Source: Glaciimonas immobilis
GTDB lineage: Bacteria; Pseudomonadota; Gammaproteobacteria; Burkholderiales; Burkholderiaceae_D
Reading direction: 5' to 3'
Length of the DNA: 64,000 bases
NCBI RefSeq assembly: GCF_011947285.1
Contig: NZ_JAAOZT010000002.1
Location: 844,766-908,765, forward strand
A program made the translations under genes and the position numbers. The notes below the pieces were generated by a model. That model saw only the letters and a list, made by a program, of their open reading frames with translations. It did no database searches and was not told the origin of the DNA. This document shows positions 48,065 to 56,780 of this stretch, one piece after another (the first letter of the stretch is position 1; every line of letters starts with the position of its first letter).

Positions 48065-48182
48065 AAATTTTGCTCAAGCCGACTCCTCGCGCACTGCACA
48101 CCACGTTTTCCGAAAGCACAGTGCTAAGGCGCTTTGCCGAAACCTCCTCTCCGGGGCGGCCGATTTAGCTGATCCGACCGGT

Positions 48183-48199
48183 CTGGCACGAACTATGCT
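48183..48199 (+). promoter_or_regulatory. Sigma-54 promoter of unit B (sfnG)
   Basis: CTGGCACGAACTATGCT, with GG-N10-GC spacing. It is identical, base for base, to the promoter of unit C. The leader to the sfnG ATG is about 360 bases, unusually long, and holds no obvious gene. Confidence 0.9.
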
Positions 48200-48570
48200 C
48201 AGTAGAGTTCAAAGAGGTTTGCTGCTCATCGAGTATGGCAAATCATTGATTTTCACCGACTCTAAAAGGAACTGGCATGGCACGTAATTCTAACGAATGG
48301 AAAGAGCCCCCAATTTTACTCCCACGCGCTTCGGGGATACGGCTATCTATGCGGAGCAGCAACTCTTCCACGAGGCACGAGAAAATATCTGCGTTTTCTA
48401 ACAAGAGCCAGAGCATGGTTGCCACACATTAGAGTCGCTCAATGCTTTTGATTTTCGAACTTTCCGCCGGGTCGGATGCATAGAAAGTTCGCTGTTTAGA
48501 TCTACGTTAAAACATTCAATGCCGCAGCTGTTTACGATTATTTAATCACCTTGATAAGGAGTTTTAAAAT

Positions 48571-49731
48571 ATGGCTACATATCCTAGGTTGTTACCCAAT
48601 TCCGAAAACCCAGCAGCACCATCCGCTTGGCTTGAGTCGGACCAGTTAGAATTTGCTTACTGGGTTCCGAACATTTCCGGCGGGCTCGTTGTTACCACCA
48701 TTCCGATGGACACAGATTGGAGTCCAGAAGCCAACATCAAATATGCGCAGGACGCCGAAGCCAATGGTTTCGTTACGGCGTTGGCGCAAACACGGTGGTT
48801 CGCGAGCTATGGAGCAGATCATCAGCACGAAGCGTTTGTGATCTCCTCGGCAATCCTTGCGAAAACTAAAACCCTTGAACTGATCACGGCAGTCCATCCA
48901 GGTCTCTGGCACCCAGCGATTGTCGCAAAAATGCAGGCATCGCTAGATGTTATTAGTGGCGGAAGAACTTCAATCAATGTGGTCAGCGGTTGGTTCAAAG
49001 GTGAATTTACAGCACTTGGCCTTCCTTGGCTAGATCACTCAGAGCGCTATCGCCGTTCAGAAGAATTTATCCGCGTTATGAAGGGAATGTGGACTGAAGA
49101 CGAATTCACGTTTTACGGGGATTTCTATCAAATTAACGCTGCTCCGATGTTACCTAAACCACTTCACCGAATTGTTGTTTTCCAAGGTGGAAATTCAACG
49201 GATGCTCAGAAAATGGCAGGCCGGGCCTCCGACTGTCTATTCATGAATGGAAATTCCAACGCTGGCTTCAAAGCCATCATGAGTGGAACTATTTCGGCGG
49301 CAATTGCTTCTGGCCGCGATCCGAGCGAACTGCAATTCGGTGCAAACGGTTTCTGCATTGTCCGGCCGACCATGAAGGCGGCGACGGAAACACTTCGCGA
49401 CATCATCTCTAACGCGGACGTCGAAGCTGTAAAAGGCTTTGGCGAAGCAGTGAAGAATGCTGGTCGTTCCTCGTCAGATGGTACCGGCATGTGGGCCAAC
49501 TCCTCATTTGAAGACTTGGTTCAATACAATGACGGCTTTAAGACGGGCCTGATAGGAACCCCTGAATCAGTAGCCGACCGGATTATGGAGTTGAAGGAAC
49601 TGGGGATGAAAGTCATCCTATGCGGATTCCTGCACTACAACACCGAACTGGCTGAGTTTGGTAAGACGGTAATCCCCCTTGTTCGTGAAAAAGAAGAAGC
49701 TCTTAGAAAGAAAAAGGCAAGAGCGGCTTAA
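48571..49731 (+). CDS. sfnG: FMNH2-dependent dimethyl-sulfone monooxygenase
   Basis: Bacterial-luciferase-like enzyme of the SfnG family, which cleaves dimethyl sulfone with reduced FMN and O2 to methanesulfinate and formaldehyde. The 386 residues follow SfnG throughout: FAYWVPNISGGLVVT, INVVSGWFKGEF, LDHSERYRRSEEFIR, VVFQGGNST, and FEDLVQYNDGFKTGLIGTPE. AAGGAG precedes the ATG. It heads unit B and is followed by an FMN reductase that can supply FMNH2. Other two-component alkylsulfonate monooxygenases are less similar. Family identity is strong; the substrate is inferred from family. Confidence 0.93.
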   Translation: MATYPRLLPNSENPAAPSAWLESDQLEFAYWVPNISGGLVVTTIPMDTDWSPEANIKYAQDAEANGFVTALAQTRWFASYGADHQHEAFVISSAILAKTKTLELITAVHPGLWHPAIVAKMQASLDVISGGRTSINVVSGWFKGEFTALGLPWLDHSERYRRSEEFIRVMKGMWTEDEFTFYGDFYQINAAPMLPKPLHRIVVFQGGNSTDAQKMAGRASDCLFMNGNSNAGFKAIMSGTISAAIASGRDPSELQFGANGFCIVRPTMKAATETLRDIISNADVEAVKGFGEAVKNAGRSSSDGTGMWANSSFEDLVQYNDGFKTGLIGTPESVADRIMELKELGMKVILCGFLHYNTELAEFGKTVIPLVREKEEALRKKKARAA

Positions 49732-49740
49732 GCAGGCACT

Positions 49741-49770
49741 GGTGTCCTCGTGAATTGCGAGGGCACCTTT
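49741..49770 (+). terminator. Hairpin after sfnG
   Basis: GGTGTCCTCG, six-base loop, CGAGGGCACC and a weak T stretch (TTTC), 9 bases after the sfnG stop. It may attenuate read-through into the reductase gene. Confidence 0.6.
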
Positions 49771-49884
49771 CAAAATCGTCTTAACGAAGCATTCTCGCGG
49801 GTGTTCGCAATAAACTGAATTTGAACTGCGCGCACTTCGGATGGCCCGTTGTTATCCTGATGAACTTACGCTCAAGCGGAGGAT

Positions 49885-50484
49885 ATGTTGAAACTTCTAG
49901 GATTGTCGGGCAGCCCTTCAGTAAAGCCCCGTTGCTCTAAAACCTTGATTGCAATTGAAATGGCAATGGAATTTGCCGGTAAATTTAACCCTTCAGTTTC
50001 GACCGAAATAATTAACCTTCGCGACCACGATGTACAGTTTTGTGATGGCAGAAATCCGGAGGAGTACGAGGGCGTGACGCAGGAAATTATTAAGAAAATT
50101 CAGGCGGCAGATGGTCTTCTGGTAGCGACGCCAATGTATCGTGGCTCATACACTGGAATCTTAAAAAACATTTTCGATATCATCCCAAATGATGCATTGG
50201 CCGGCAAGCCGGTCGGCTTGATCGCCACCGCTGCGAGTGACCACCACTACCTGGCACTGGAGCACGAGTTGAAGCCACTACTTGGCTTTTTCCATGCATT
50301 CGTGTTGCCAGGTTCGGTCTATATCAATAATGATCATTATTCGGAAAAAACCTTGATAGACGTGGGCATTATTGATCGGCTACGACAGTTGGGAGAAGGC
50401 GTCGTGAGGCTTTATGAACACCTCCCGCAAGAAGCCCTGGGTGCAAGCGGGCCGGTAATTATTCGAAAAGTATTGACCACCTAA
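49885..50484 (+). CDS. NAD(P)H-dependent FMN reductase (MsuE/SsuE type)
   Basis: Flavodoxin-fold reductase that gives free reduced FMN to a partner monooxygenase. The 199 residues show the FMN phosphate loop LGLSGSPSVKPRCSKT and the second FMN motif ATPMYRGSYTGILKNIFD. GCGGAGGAT precedes the ATG. It lies directly after sfnG and is the natural partner. Relatives are MsuE in methanesulfonate and SsuE in alkanesulfonate systems; which is nearest cannot be decided by eye. Confidence 0.92.
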   Translation: MLKLLGLSGSPSVKPRCSKTLIAIEMAMEFAGKFNPSVSTEIINLRDHDVQFCDGRNPEEYEGVTQEIIKKIQAADGLLVATPMYRGSYTGILKNIFDIIPNDALAGKPVGLIATAASDHHYLALEHELKPLLGFFHAFVLPGSVYINNDHYSEKTLIDVGIIDRLRQLGEGVVRLYEHLPQEALGASGPVIIRKVLTT

Positions 50485-50616
50485 ATAGCGTTTACAATTT
50501 AAAAATCGCCAGACCGGGACAGCGCCGCTCAGCTGTTATTAGATTTCCGGATGCCACAGTCGGACCCAACGTCGACTAAAAAAGCACCCATTTTTTTAAG
50601 ACTACTCGAGGACATT

Positions 50617-50904
50617 ATGAATGAGCCAAAGAATATATCTATGGTTGTTGATGGCGAGCGTTACCGGACTGACACGTCTTATTTGCTGGCATCAGACGAA
50701 AAATCCACTTTCTTATTTCGAGCATCCAACTCGAACTATTTTGTTCAACGCGAAAGCGGCAAGGATAGCTTGGAAGTGTTGTCGCCACTAGACGCGGAGA
50801 AGCTATACAAGGAACTGCCGAAAAAAAGCCAGGGTCTGGTCGCATCGTTCCCCAGAAACCATGGAGGCATCGGTATGGATACCTCCACTAGTTACGATGA
50901 TTAG
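50617..50904 (+). CDS. Small protein of unknown function in the sfn unit
   Basis: A 95-residue acidic soluble protein from the ATG at 50617, which has CGAGGAC in front. It begins MNEPKNISMVVDGERYRTDT, has a beta-rich pattern (STFLFRASNSNYFVQRE) and a charged tail. No domain recognised. Its position between the FMN reductase and the TS-N-like protein suggests a link to the same pathway. Confidence 0.6.
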   Translation: MNEPKNISMVVDGERYRTDTSYLLASDEKSTFLFRASNSNYFVQRESGKDSLEVLSPLDAEKLYKELPKKSQGLVASFPRNHGGIGMDTSTSYDD

Positions 50905-51031
50905 ATAGAAATACAGTTCCTGATAGCATTTTGCTTTAGGTTTTGACGGGGTGAAACTTCAATACCGAGCTGGGTGGCTATACTTGAAAATCTAGTCGAT
51001 ATTTGTGCTGATTTCTAGATGGAGAAGACTT

Positions 51032-51217
51032 ATGCAGATTGACGAAAAATTAAAAATTCAAGTTACTGCCTTGATGATAAAGGCAGTTCGCAAGGAAACC
51101 CGAGCCGGTACCCTCGACTGCAGGGCAGTTCTGGAGGAGACCGGATGCGACGTAGAAAAGGCTATCGAGTTGATTCGTTTGCGTGGACAGAAAACACCCA
51201 AAATTGTTTGGGTGTAA
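51032..51217 (+). CDS. Stand-alone TS-N/UBA-like small protein
   Basis: The 61-residue protein is almost entirely one domain: VRKETRAGTLDCRAVLEETG followed by CDVEKAIELIRLRG. This fits the N-terminal domain of elongation factor Ts (pattern LRxxTGAGxxDCKxALxExxGDxxxAxxxLRxxG). It differs at only 5 of 54 positions from the C-terminus of the flavin reductase at 60173-60838. Upstream DNA, ribosome-binding site GGAGAAGA and the first residues (MQIDEKL versus MKIDDKL) also match, so the gene looks like a duplicate whose middle part was deleted. Most nucleotide differences are silent, suggesting the protein is still under selection. Function unknown. Confidence 0.78.
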   Translation: MQIDEKLKIQVTALMIKAVRKETRAGTLDCRAVLEETGCDVEKAIELIRLRGQKTPKIVWV

Positions 51218-51481
51218 AGATGGTTTCGTGGGAATGCAAAAATATCTTGAAAACAGCGTCAGGATTTGTACAAAATTGCGTAAATTGTAAAGTGGGGCCT
51301 CGCAGTTCTGGATTGCAATAATATATAACCAAATTTATTTCATTAACGGCGCACTGAAAATATAGGTGAGTAATTTTTACCCCGTTACTCCTGTCATTTT
51401 TCTAGTCGCGCGTCGAACTAGAAGTAACGGCGCTCACCAAAAGCGTGTTGCGCTGCTCAGAACAGATTGGTTAATGACACC

Positions 51482-52084
51482 ATGGCATTGAAGATAACGC
51501 GAGCAAAGCTTCCGCTTAAAACAGGAGGTCATCCGGAAATCGCGACATTCTATGGCCTTGAGGGAGACGACGGGCGAGATCATTTCGCGCTTATTTTTAA
51601 GTCAAAGGATAACTTCACCGGCGTGCCGTTGATACGCATACATTCGGAATGCATTACCGGCGATGCGCTAGGATCGCTCAGATGTGATTGCGGTGAACAG
51701 CTCAAAGAGGCTTTGAGGATATTCTCTGAAACTGGAGGAATTCTGCTTTACCTTCGCCAGGAGGGCCGGGGCATAGGGTTACGGGCAAAGATTGAAGCTT
51801 ATTTGCTACAGGAAACCGGCGTGGATACCTATAGCGCAAATGCACTTTTAGGCCATCCAGAAGATGCGCGGGAATACAATATCGCAGCGCAAATGTTGCG
51901 TGCTTTGGGTATCCTGACGGTGCGGCTACTTACGAACAATCCAGAGAAAATTGAAAACCTGCGTAAACTCGGGATTGAGGTTTCGGGACAGGTTCTCACC
52001 ACCGAACATGAAAATCCTCTCAACAAAGCTTATCTCGACGCAAAACATTCGAGGGCCACTGCGTTTATAGAAAATAATTATTGA
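51482..52084 (+). CDS. ribA: GTP cyclohydrolase II
   Basis: First committed step of riboflavin synthesis: GTP to diaminohydroxyphosphoribosylaminopyrimidine, formate and pyrophosphate. The zinc site HSECITGDALGSLRCDCG and the catalytic RQEGRGIGL are intact, and the 200-residue length is normal. The start is the ATG at 51482; a TTG five codons earlier is possible. Its presence complements the defective cyclohydrolase domain of the RibBA-type protein in unit C. Both sit with flavin-dependent oxygenase genes, suggesting flavin supply is raised with the pathway. Confidence 0.93.
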   Translation: MALKITRAKLPLKTGGHPEIATFYGLEGDDGRDHFALIFKSKDNFTGVPLIRIHSECITGDALGSLRCDCGEQLKEALRIFSETGGILLYLRQEGRGIGLRAKIEAYLLQETGVDTYSANALLGHPEDAREYNIAAQMLRALGILTVRLLTNNPEKIENLRKLGIEVSGQVLTTEHENPLNKAYLDAKHSRATAFIENNY

Positions 52085-52303
52085 AGCGTAGATTGAATTT
52101 GATGCAGTAAGCCAATTTGTGACTCAATCGTATCGAGCACTCTGCAAACGGAGGTCACTGTTCAAATCTGAATGCGCTTTGTTTTCATCCTTTTCGATTC
52201 CACCACCTTTGTAGTGGTCATGTTTTATGTTGGCATAGAGAGTACTACCTTCTGAGTCAGCACTTTCTTTCATACTATCCTGGCAACCAAAAAGGGCTTC
52301 GGG

Positions 52304-52846
52304 ATGACTTCGGAACACCACAATCAACCAGCGCTTGAATCAGCCCATAGCGGCGACGATGCAGTGATACCTAGTTCGATATTCCGCGGCAAATTAAAGA
52401 TCAATGGTATTGCTTATGAGTGCCACGTGCTCAACGACTTCCGGCGCGCCTTTTCCTCAAAAGAACTGACGAGATTGTTAACAGCTGGAGAGCAGAGCGT
52501 GGACTTGCTAGCGTTACTCGAAGTAAATCCGTTGATTAATAATGCTCTGGTTGAAAGCAATGCATTTACGTTCAAGATTACAGGAATGAAACAGCATGAA
52601 ATCGGCTATGACGCGCTGATCGTCATCGAGATATTAGAGAAATATCTCGAAGCCTGGGAACGCGACTTGCTGAGCCGGGCCAACTGCAAATCCGTAGACC
52701 AAGCAATTTCAATAGCGAGGACCTGCCTGAGGGTAGGCTTGATGGCGATGATAGACGACGCTACCGGGTTTCTGGCACATAAAACCAATCAAACGATGTA
52801 CGTAAAAATGGAAGCGCTGAAGATGCTTACAATCGCCAAGGGTTGA
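52304..52846 (+). CDS. P63C-domain-like protein
   Basis: The 180-residue protein has an N-terminal GKLKINGIAYECHVLNDFRR segment and a C-terminal helical part (EILEKYLEAW, then LRVGLMAMIDDATGF). These resemble the P63C domain, a phage- and plasmid-associated domain of unknown function whose usual core is AKVGIIALIDEATGY. It is 220 bp after ribA, on the same strand, and convergent with unit C. Role in sulfur metabolism is doubtful; possibly a mobile-element cargo gene. Confidence 0.65.
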   Translation: MTSEHHNQPALESAHSGDDAVIPSSIFRGKLKINGIAYECHVLNDFRRAFSSKELTRLLTAGEQSVDLLALLEVNPLINNALVESNAFTFKITGMKQHEIGYDALIVIEILEKYLEAWERDLLSRANCKSVDQAISIARTCLRVGLMAMIDDATGFLAHKTNQTMYVKMEALKMLTIAKG

Positions 52847-53026
52847 GATAATCTGTTTATCGAATGCGGCTTTTTATCACATAGATTCTGGTGTGCGGGT
52901 TGCGAAAAGTCGCTCACCTGACAGCTTAGGCGATGTGCGCCTGATCATCTTTGACATTAGCGACTACACAGTTTCACCAAACGTCGACCCCAGCACGCAG
53001 GGTCGACACGGCGCATGAACACAGAG

Positions 53027-54256
53027 TTAACTTTGGAGCTGCCAATGTCGCTGCATCACATTGACATCCTCATCTGGCTGCTCTTGGGTACGACCACCAA
53101 CCCAAAACTGTGACGTAAATCGATCACTGAGCCAGTTGTTCGCGTTGACGAGCTTTTCCGGAACCTGACTTTCGTAACCGGTCACTTCAAGACCAAAACC
53201 TACAAGTGACGGCATCGTCCGTAATGTTGTCAGTAGCCTTATTTTGCCAGCGCCTGCATCTTTTAATATTTGCGCAGCGATACCTTGGCTTACTACGTCC
53301 AGCATTTTCGCTAGTCCAACGGAGTCCTCGCTCATTACCCGCCCTATTAATCCGGCCTGGTTCTCAGGCTGCTGCAACAAGATCATCATACCCACACCCA
53401 CGCCGGAGATTTTTTCCAAAGCCTGATTTAAGGAAAAGAAATTGCCGCAGCCGTTTACCTGCAGCATCTCCATCGCCGATGGCATATCCTGCACCCCTAC
53501 CAAGGTCTCGGTCGTAGCTTTAATATCGCCTTTGAGTATGGCAAAATGTTCGACGCCTGATAAAGTCTCGCGATAAGCAGTCAAATTGAATCGGCCGTAA
53601 TTGGTCTTGATGAAACGACTTGCTACCCGCTCCACCAACTTTTCGGTTCGCATGCGGTAGCTGATCAAGTCTGCGATAGTCCCGAGTTTTAGGCCATGCA
53701 GTTTTGCATAAATAACCAGATCCGGTAAGCGTGCCATCGTCCCGTCATCCTTGAAGATTTCGCAGATCACTGCAGCAGGCTCCAATCCGGCCAGCCGTGC
53801 AAAATCACATCCCGCTTCGGTGTGGCCCGCTCGCCTCAACACGCCGCCCGGTTGTGCGCGCAATGGAAAGATGTGCCCAGGTTGAATCAGGTCAAGATTA
53901 GTCGCATCAGGTGCGACAGCGGCCTTGACTGTACACGCACGGTCTGCTGCCGAAATACCGGTCGTTACACCGGTCGCAGCTTCTATCGAAACCGTAAATG
54001 CCGTGCTGTGGGAAGTTCGGTTTTCGACAACCATTTGCGGTAAGTTAAGGCGCCTGCAACGTTCATCCGTAAGCGTCAGGCAGATGAGCCCGCGACCATG
54101 CGTAGCCATAAAGTTGATTACCTGCGGCGTCGCAAACTCTGCCGCCACCACAAGATCTCCCTCATTTTCGCGATCTTCTCCATCAACTAAAATGACCATC
54201 CGTCCAGCTTTCAGCTCAGCGACAATCTCTTCGGTCTGCGCCAGGTTTATGTTCAT
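53027..54256 (-). CDS. ribB: 3,4-dihydroxy-2-butanone-4-phosphate synthase with degenerate cyclohydrolase domain (RibBX type)
   Basis: The N-terminal half (about 1-205) is a normal RibB domain: GRMVILVDGEDRENEGDL, FMATHGRGLICL, RAGHTEAGCDFARLAGL. It converts ribulose-5-phosphate to the four-carbon riboflavin precursor. The C-terminal half has the RibA fold length but lacks the zinc cysteines and the RQEGRGIGL motif, so it should not act as GTP cyclohydrolase. The 409-residue length is that of fused RibBA. The ATG at 54256 has GGAGAAAAG in front. It is the last gene of unit C. Confidence 0.93.
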   Translation of the reverse strand: MNINLAQTEEIVAELKAGRMVILVDGEDRENEGDLVVAAEFATPQVINFMATHGRGLICLTLTDERCRRLNLPQMVVENRTSHSTAFTVSIEAATGVTTGISAADRACTVKAAVAPDATNLDLIQPGHIFPLRAQPGGVLRRAGHTEAGCDFARLAGLEPAAVICEIFKDDGTMARLPDLVIYAKLHGLKLGTIADLISYRMRTEKLVERVASRFIKTNYGRFNLTAYRETLSGVEHFAILKGDIKATTETLVGVQDMPSAMEMLQVNGCGNFFSLNQALEKISGVGVGMMILLQQPENQAGLIGRVMSEDSVGLAKMLDVVSQGIAAQILKDAGAGKIRLLTTLRTMPSLVGFGLEVTGYESQVPEKLVNANNWLSDRFTSQFWVGGRTQEQPDEDVNVMQRHWQLQS

Positions 54257-54266
54257 GCTTTTCTCC

Positions 54267-54794
54267 TTATTGAAGCGGCCACATTTTTCCAAAGGGCCAG
54301 TAGCCGTACAAATAAACCCAGCCCGTTATCAATACTTCGATGCCGACAAAATAGGTAACTGCGATAGTCAGCCCCATAGACCGCGTATTTGCACGACCCA
54401 TCAATTGATAAAACAAATACCAAAGTATGCCGTAAGTAACCCATTCGAAAGCCCAGCCAAGGTCGCCGCCACGATAAGCCTGGATCGCAAAGGGAATGGT
54501 AATGATAGCGACCAGCAGACAGTACAAGCCAAGAGCACGCTGGTCCACAGCACCGCGAATTGCATTGATACCGACCCATATAAATGTCATCGCAAATAGC
54601 ATTACCGCAGCAGACAATGGAATGTTTGAATGCGCCCACGCGAAATAAACTGATCCGATTGCCCCCAGAGTTCCGGCAAGCAGGTTATAAATGCCGACAT
54701 CGCGCGTATCAACTTTTTGCCCTAGCCAAGCCGCATTTAGCGTTACTGCTATGCCTATGAACATCAAGGGAACGCCTAAGAAATCACCCGTCAT
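54267..54794 (-). CDS. AmiS/UreI-family channel
   Basis: A 175-residue six-helix membrane protein of the family that includes the Helicobacter urea channel UreI and amide transporter AmiS. Markers are the N-terminal GVPLMFIGIAVTLNAAWL and the C-terminal WVTYGILWYLFYQ and TGWVYLYGYW segments. Members pass small neutral polar molecules such as urea or amides. There is no urease or amidase here, so in this operon it may admit a small neutral sulfur compound (inference). The ATG at 54794 has AAGGAGA upstream; 10 bp before ribB. Confidence 0.82.
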   Translation of the reverse strand: MTGDFLGVPLMFIGIAVTLNAAWLGQKVDTRDVGIYNLLAGTLGAIGSVYFAWAHSNIPLSAAVMLFAMTFIWVGINAIRGAVDQRALGLYCLLVAIITIPFAIQAYRGGDLGWAFEWVTYGILWYLFYQLMGRANTRSMGLTIAVTYFVGIEVLITGWVYLYGYWPFGKMWPLQ

Positions 54795-54972
54795 TGTGAG
54801 TCTCCTTATTTTAATATTATAAAATCCAACATTTGCGGGATAGATCACCCCTTTATTCCACAATGATGTGGTTAAGGCATTCCTGGAATTCATCGTCTTA
54901 CAGCGTTAGGATTGAACGCCCGCAGCGTTGGTGCACGAAGCGGTCGAAATCAATCCGTGGCGGACTACAAAT

Positions 54973-56607
54973 TTACATGTTCGGATAGTTCGGACCAGAG
55001 CCACCCTCCGGAACAGCCCAGTCAATGTTCTGCGTAGGATCTTTGATATCACAGGTTTTGCAATGAATACAATTCTGCGCATTGATCAATAACGCCGGGT
55101 TGTGGCCGTCTGCATCGCGCACGATCTCGTACACGCCGGCTGGACAATAATTTTGCTCTGGTGCCCCGTATTTTGTGAGATTGACTGCGATTGGAATGCT
55201 TTTATCACGAAGCTGTAAATGCACCGGTTGATCGGCATCGTGCTGTATGTTCGACAGAAAGATCGAGGAAGTTCTATCGAAAGTAATCTTGTTATCTGGC
55301 TTGGGATAGGAGATGGGCAAACATTTTTTTATGTCTTTGAGCATTTCATGATCGGCATGGTGGCGCAAGGTCCAGAGCCCTCTTCCGCGGAGCACGTAGG
55401 TATCGAACGCGGCGTGCGCCATGCCCGCGATTAAACCCCATCGAAACGCAGGGCGAATGTTTCTGGTCAGGCGAAGCTCCTGCCACAACCAGGAGTTTTC
55501 GAGGCGTGCGCGATAGTCGCTGATTTCGGGTTCGATGACTCCAACTGATAAATGGTCGAAGGTCGCTTCGGCGGCGACCATGGCCGACTTCATTGCTGTA
55601 TGTATGCCTTTTATCTTCGACACATTGAGAAAGCCAGCCGTGTCGCCAACGAGCATGCCACCAGGGAAAGTAAGCTTCGGTATAGACTGGAATCCACCCT
55701 CGGACAAGGCGCGTGCGCCATAGGCGATGCGGCGTCCTCCCTTGAAGGTTTCACGAATCGCTGGATGTGTTTTAAATCGCTGAAACTCATTGAAGGGGCT
55801 CAGATGCGGATTCGAATAGTCGAGTCCAACAACGAACCCCACCGCGACCTGATTGCCTTCCAGGTGGTACATAAACGAGCCGCCATAGGTTTGGTTATCT
55901 AGCGGCCAGCCGACCGAATGCATCACGAGTCCGGACTGATGCTTTTCGGGCGCGACCTCCCACAATTCTTTTATCCCGATGCCGTAGGTCTGCGCGCATA
56001 CACCCTTGCGCAGATCAAACTTTTTGAAGAGTGTTTTGGTCAGCGAGCCATGGCAGCCTTCGGAAAAAATCGTCTGCTTCGCGTGCAATTCCATACCCGC
56101 CTGATAACGGTCAGTGTGCGCGCCCGCCTTGCTTACACCAGTGTCTCCTGTGGCGATACCGTAGACGACGCCATCTCTGTAGAGTACCTCGGCGGCAGCG
56201 AACCCTGCATAGATTTCAACGCCAAGTGATTCGGCCTGTTCCGACAGCCATCGGCAGAAACTGCCTAAGCTTATTACGTAGTTTTCCCCGTTGTGCATAG
56301 ATGGCGGAGTCGGCAGTTTCATCGCTTTATTTTTAGTAAAAAACATGAAACGGTCCTCTTTTACTTGCGTAATGAGGGGCGCGCCCAAATTTTTCCAATC
56401 CGGCAGGAGTTCGTTCAGGGCGCGCGGTTCCAGCACTGCCCCGGCAAGGTTATGTGCGCCGACGACGGCACCCTTTTCGATCACGCAGACTGTTACTTCG
56501 CGTTTATGTTGTTTCGCCAGTTGTTTCAGGCGAATAGCGGCTGACAGACCCGCTGGCCCTGCGCCGACTATCACCACGTCATACTCCATGAACGAACGAT
56601 CTAACAC
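54973..56607 (-). CDS. Electron transfer flavoprotein:ubiquinone oxidoreductase
   Basis: Membrane-associated FAD and 4Fe-4S protein passing electrons from reduced ETF to ubiquinone. The FAD fold YDVVIVGAGPAGLSAAIRL, a central ubiquinone/FAD region (GCHGSLTKTLF) and the C-terminal cluster motif NCIHCKTCDIKDPTQNI are present. About 544 residues from the GTG at 56607, which has AAGGAG at good spacing; an ATG at 56589 is also possible. It lies downstream of etfB-etfA in unit C, so a dedicated ETF respiratory branch serves this pathway. Confidence 0.93.
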   Translation of the reverse strand: MLDRSFMEYDVVIVGAGPAGLSAAIRLKQLAKQHKREVTVCVIEKGAVVGAHNLAGAVLEPRALNELLPDWKNLGAPLITQVKEDRFMFFTKNKAMKLPTPPSMHNGENYVISLGSFCRWLSEQAESLGVEIYAGFAAAEVLYRDGVVYGIATGDTGVSKAGAHTDRYQAGMELHAKQTIFSEGCHGSLTKTLFKKFDLRKGVCAQTYGIGIKELWEVAPEKHQSGLVMHSVGWPLDNQTYGGSFMYHLEGNQVAVGFVVGLDYSNPHLSPFNEFQRFKTHPAIRETFKGGRRIAYGARALSEGGFQSIPKLTFPGGMLVGDTAGFLNVSKIKGIHTAMKSAMVAAEATFDHLSVGVIEPEISDYRARLENSWLWQELRLTRNIRPAFRWGLIAGMAHAAFDTYVLRGRGLWTLRHHADHEMLKDIKKCLPISYPKPDNKITFDRTSSIFLSNIQHDADQPVHLQLRDKSIPIAVNLTKYGAPEQNYCPAGVYEIVRDADGHNPALLINAQNCIHCKTCDIKDPTQNIDWAVPEGGSGPNYPNM

Positions 56608-56780
56608 TCTCACTCCTTGAAAGTTGGTCAATCAACGTCTTACCAGGACTTGCGTACGGGTGCAATTCACTAATGACTGGCAGCCTGATGCACAAGCTGC
56701 GGCCAATCCATAATGTAACCAAGCTTTTCTGACGCTGACCGGCTGAGTAATCCGCCATGCATCTCGGATAACAATACTCG

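Noticed and set aside
48266..48285. Second TGGCACG sequence (TGGCACGTAATTC) downstream of the sfnG promoter
   Set aside because: It lacks GC at the -12 position with ten-base spacing, and the exact match at 48183 is far better. A similar TGGCACG on the minus strand near 43030 was rejected for the same reason.
52124..52327. 67-codon minus-strand frame between ribA and the P63C-like gene
   Set aside because: It overlaps the start of the P63C-like gene on the opposite strand and has no supporting signals.
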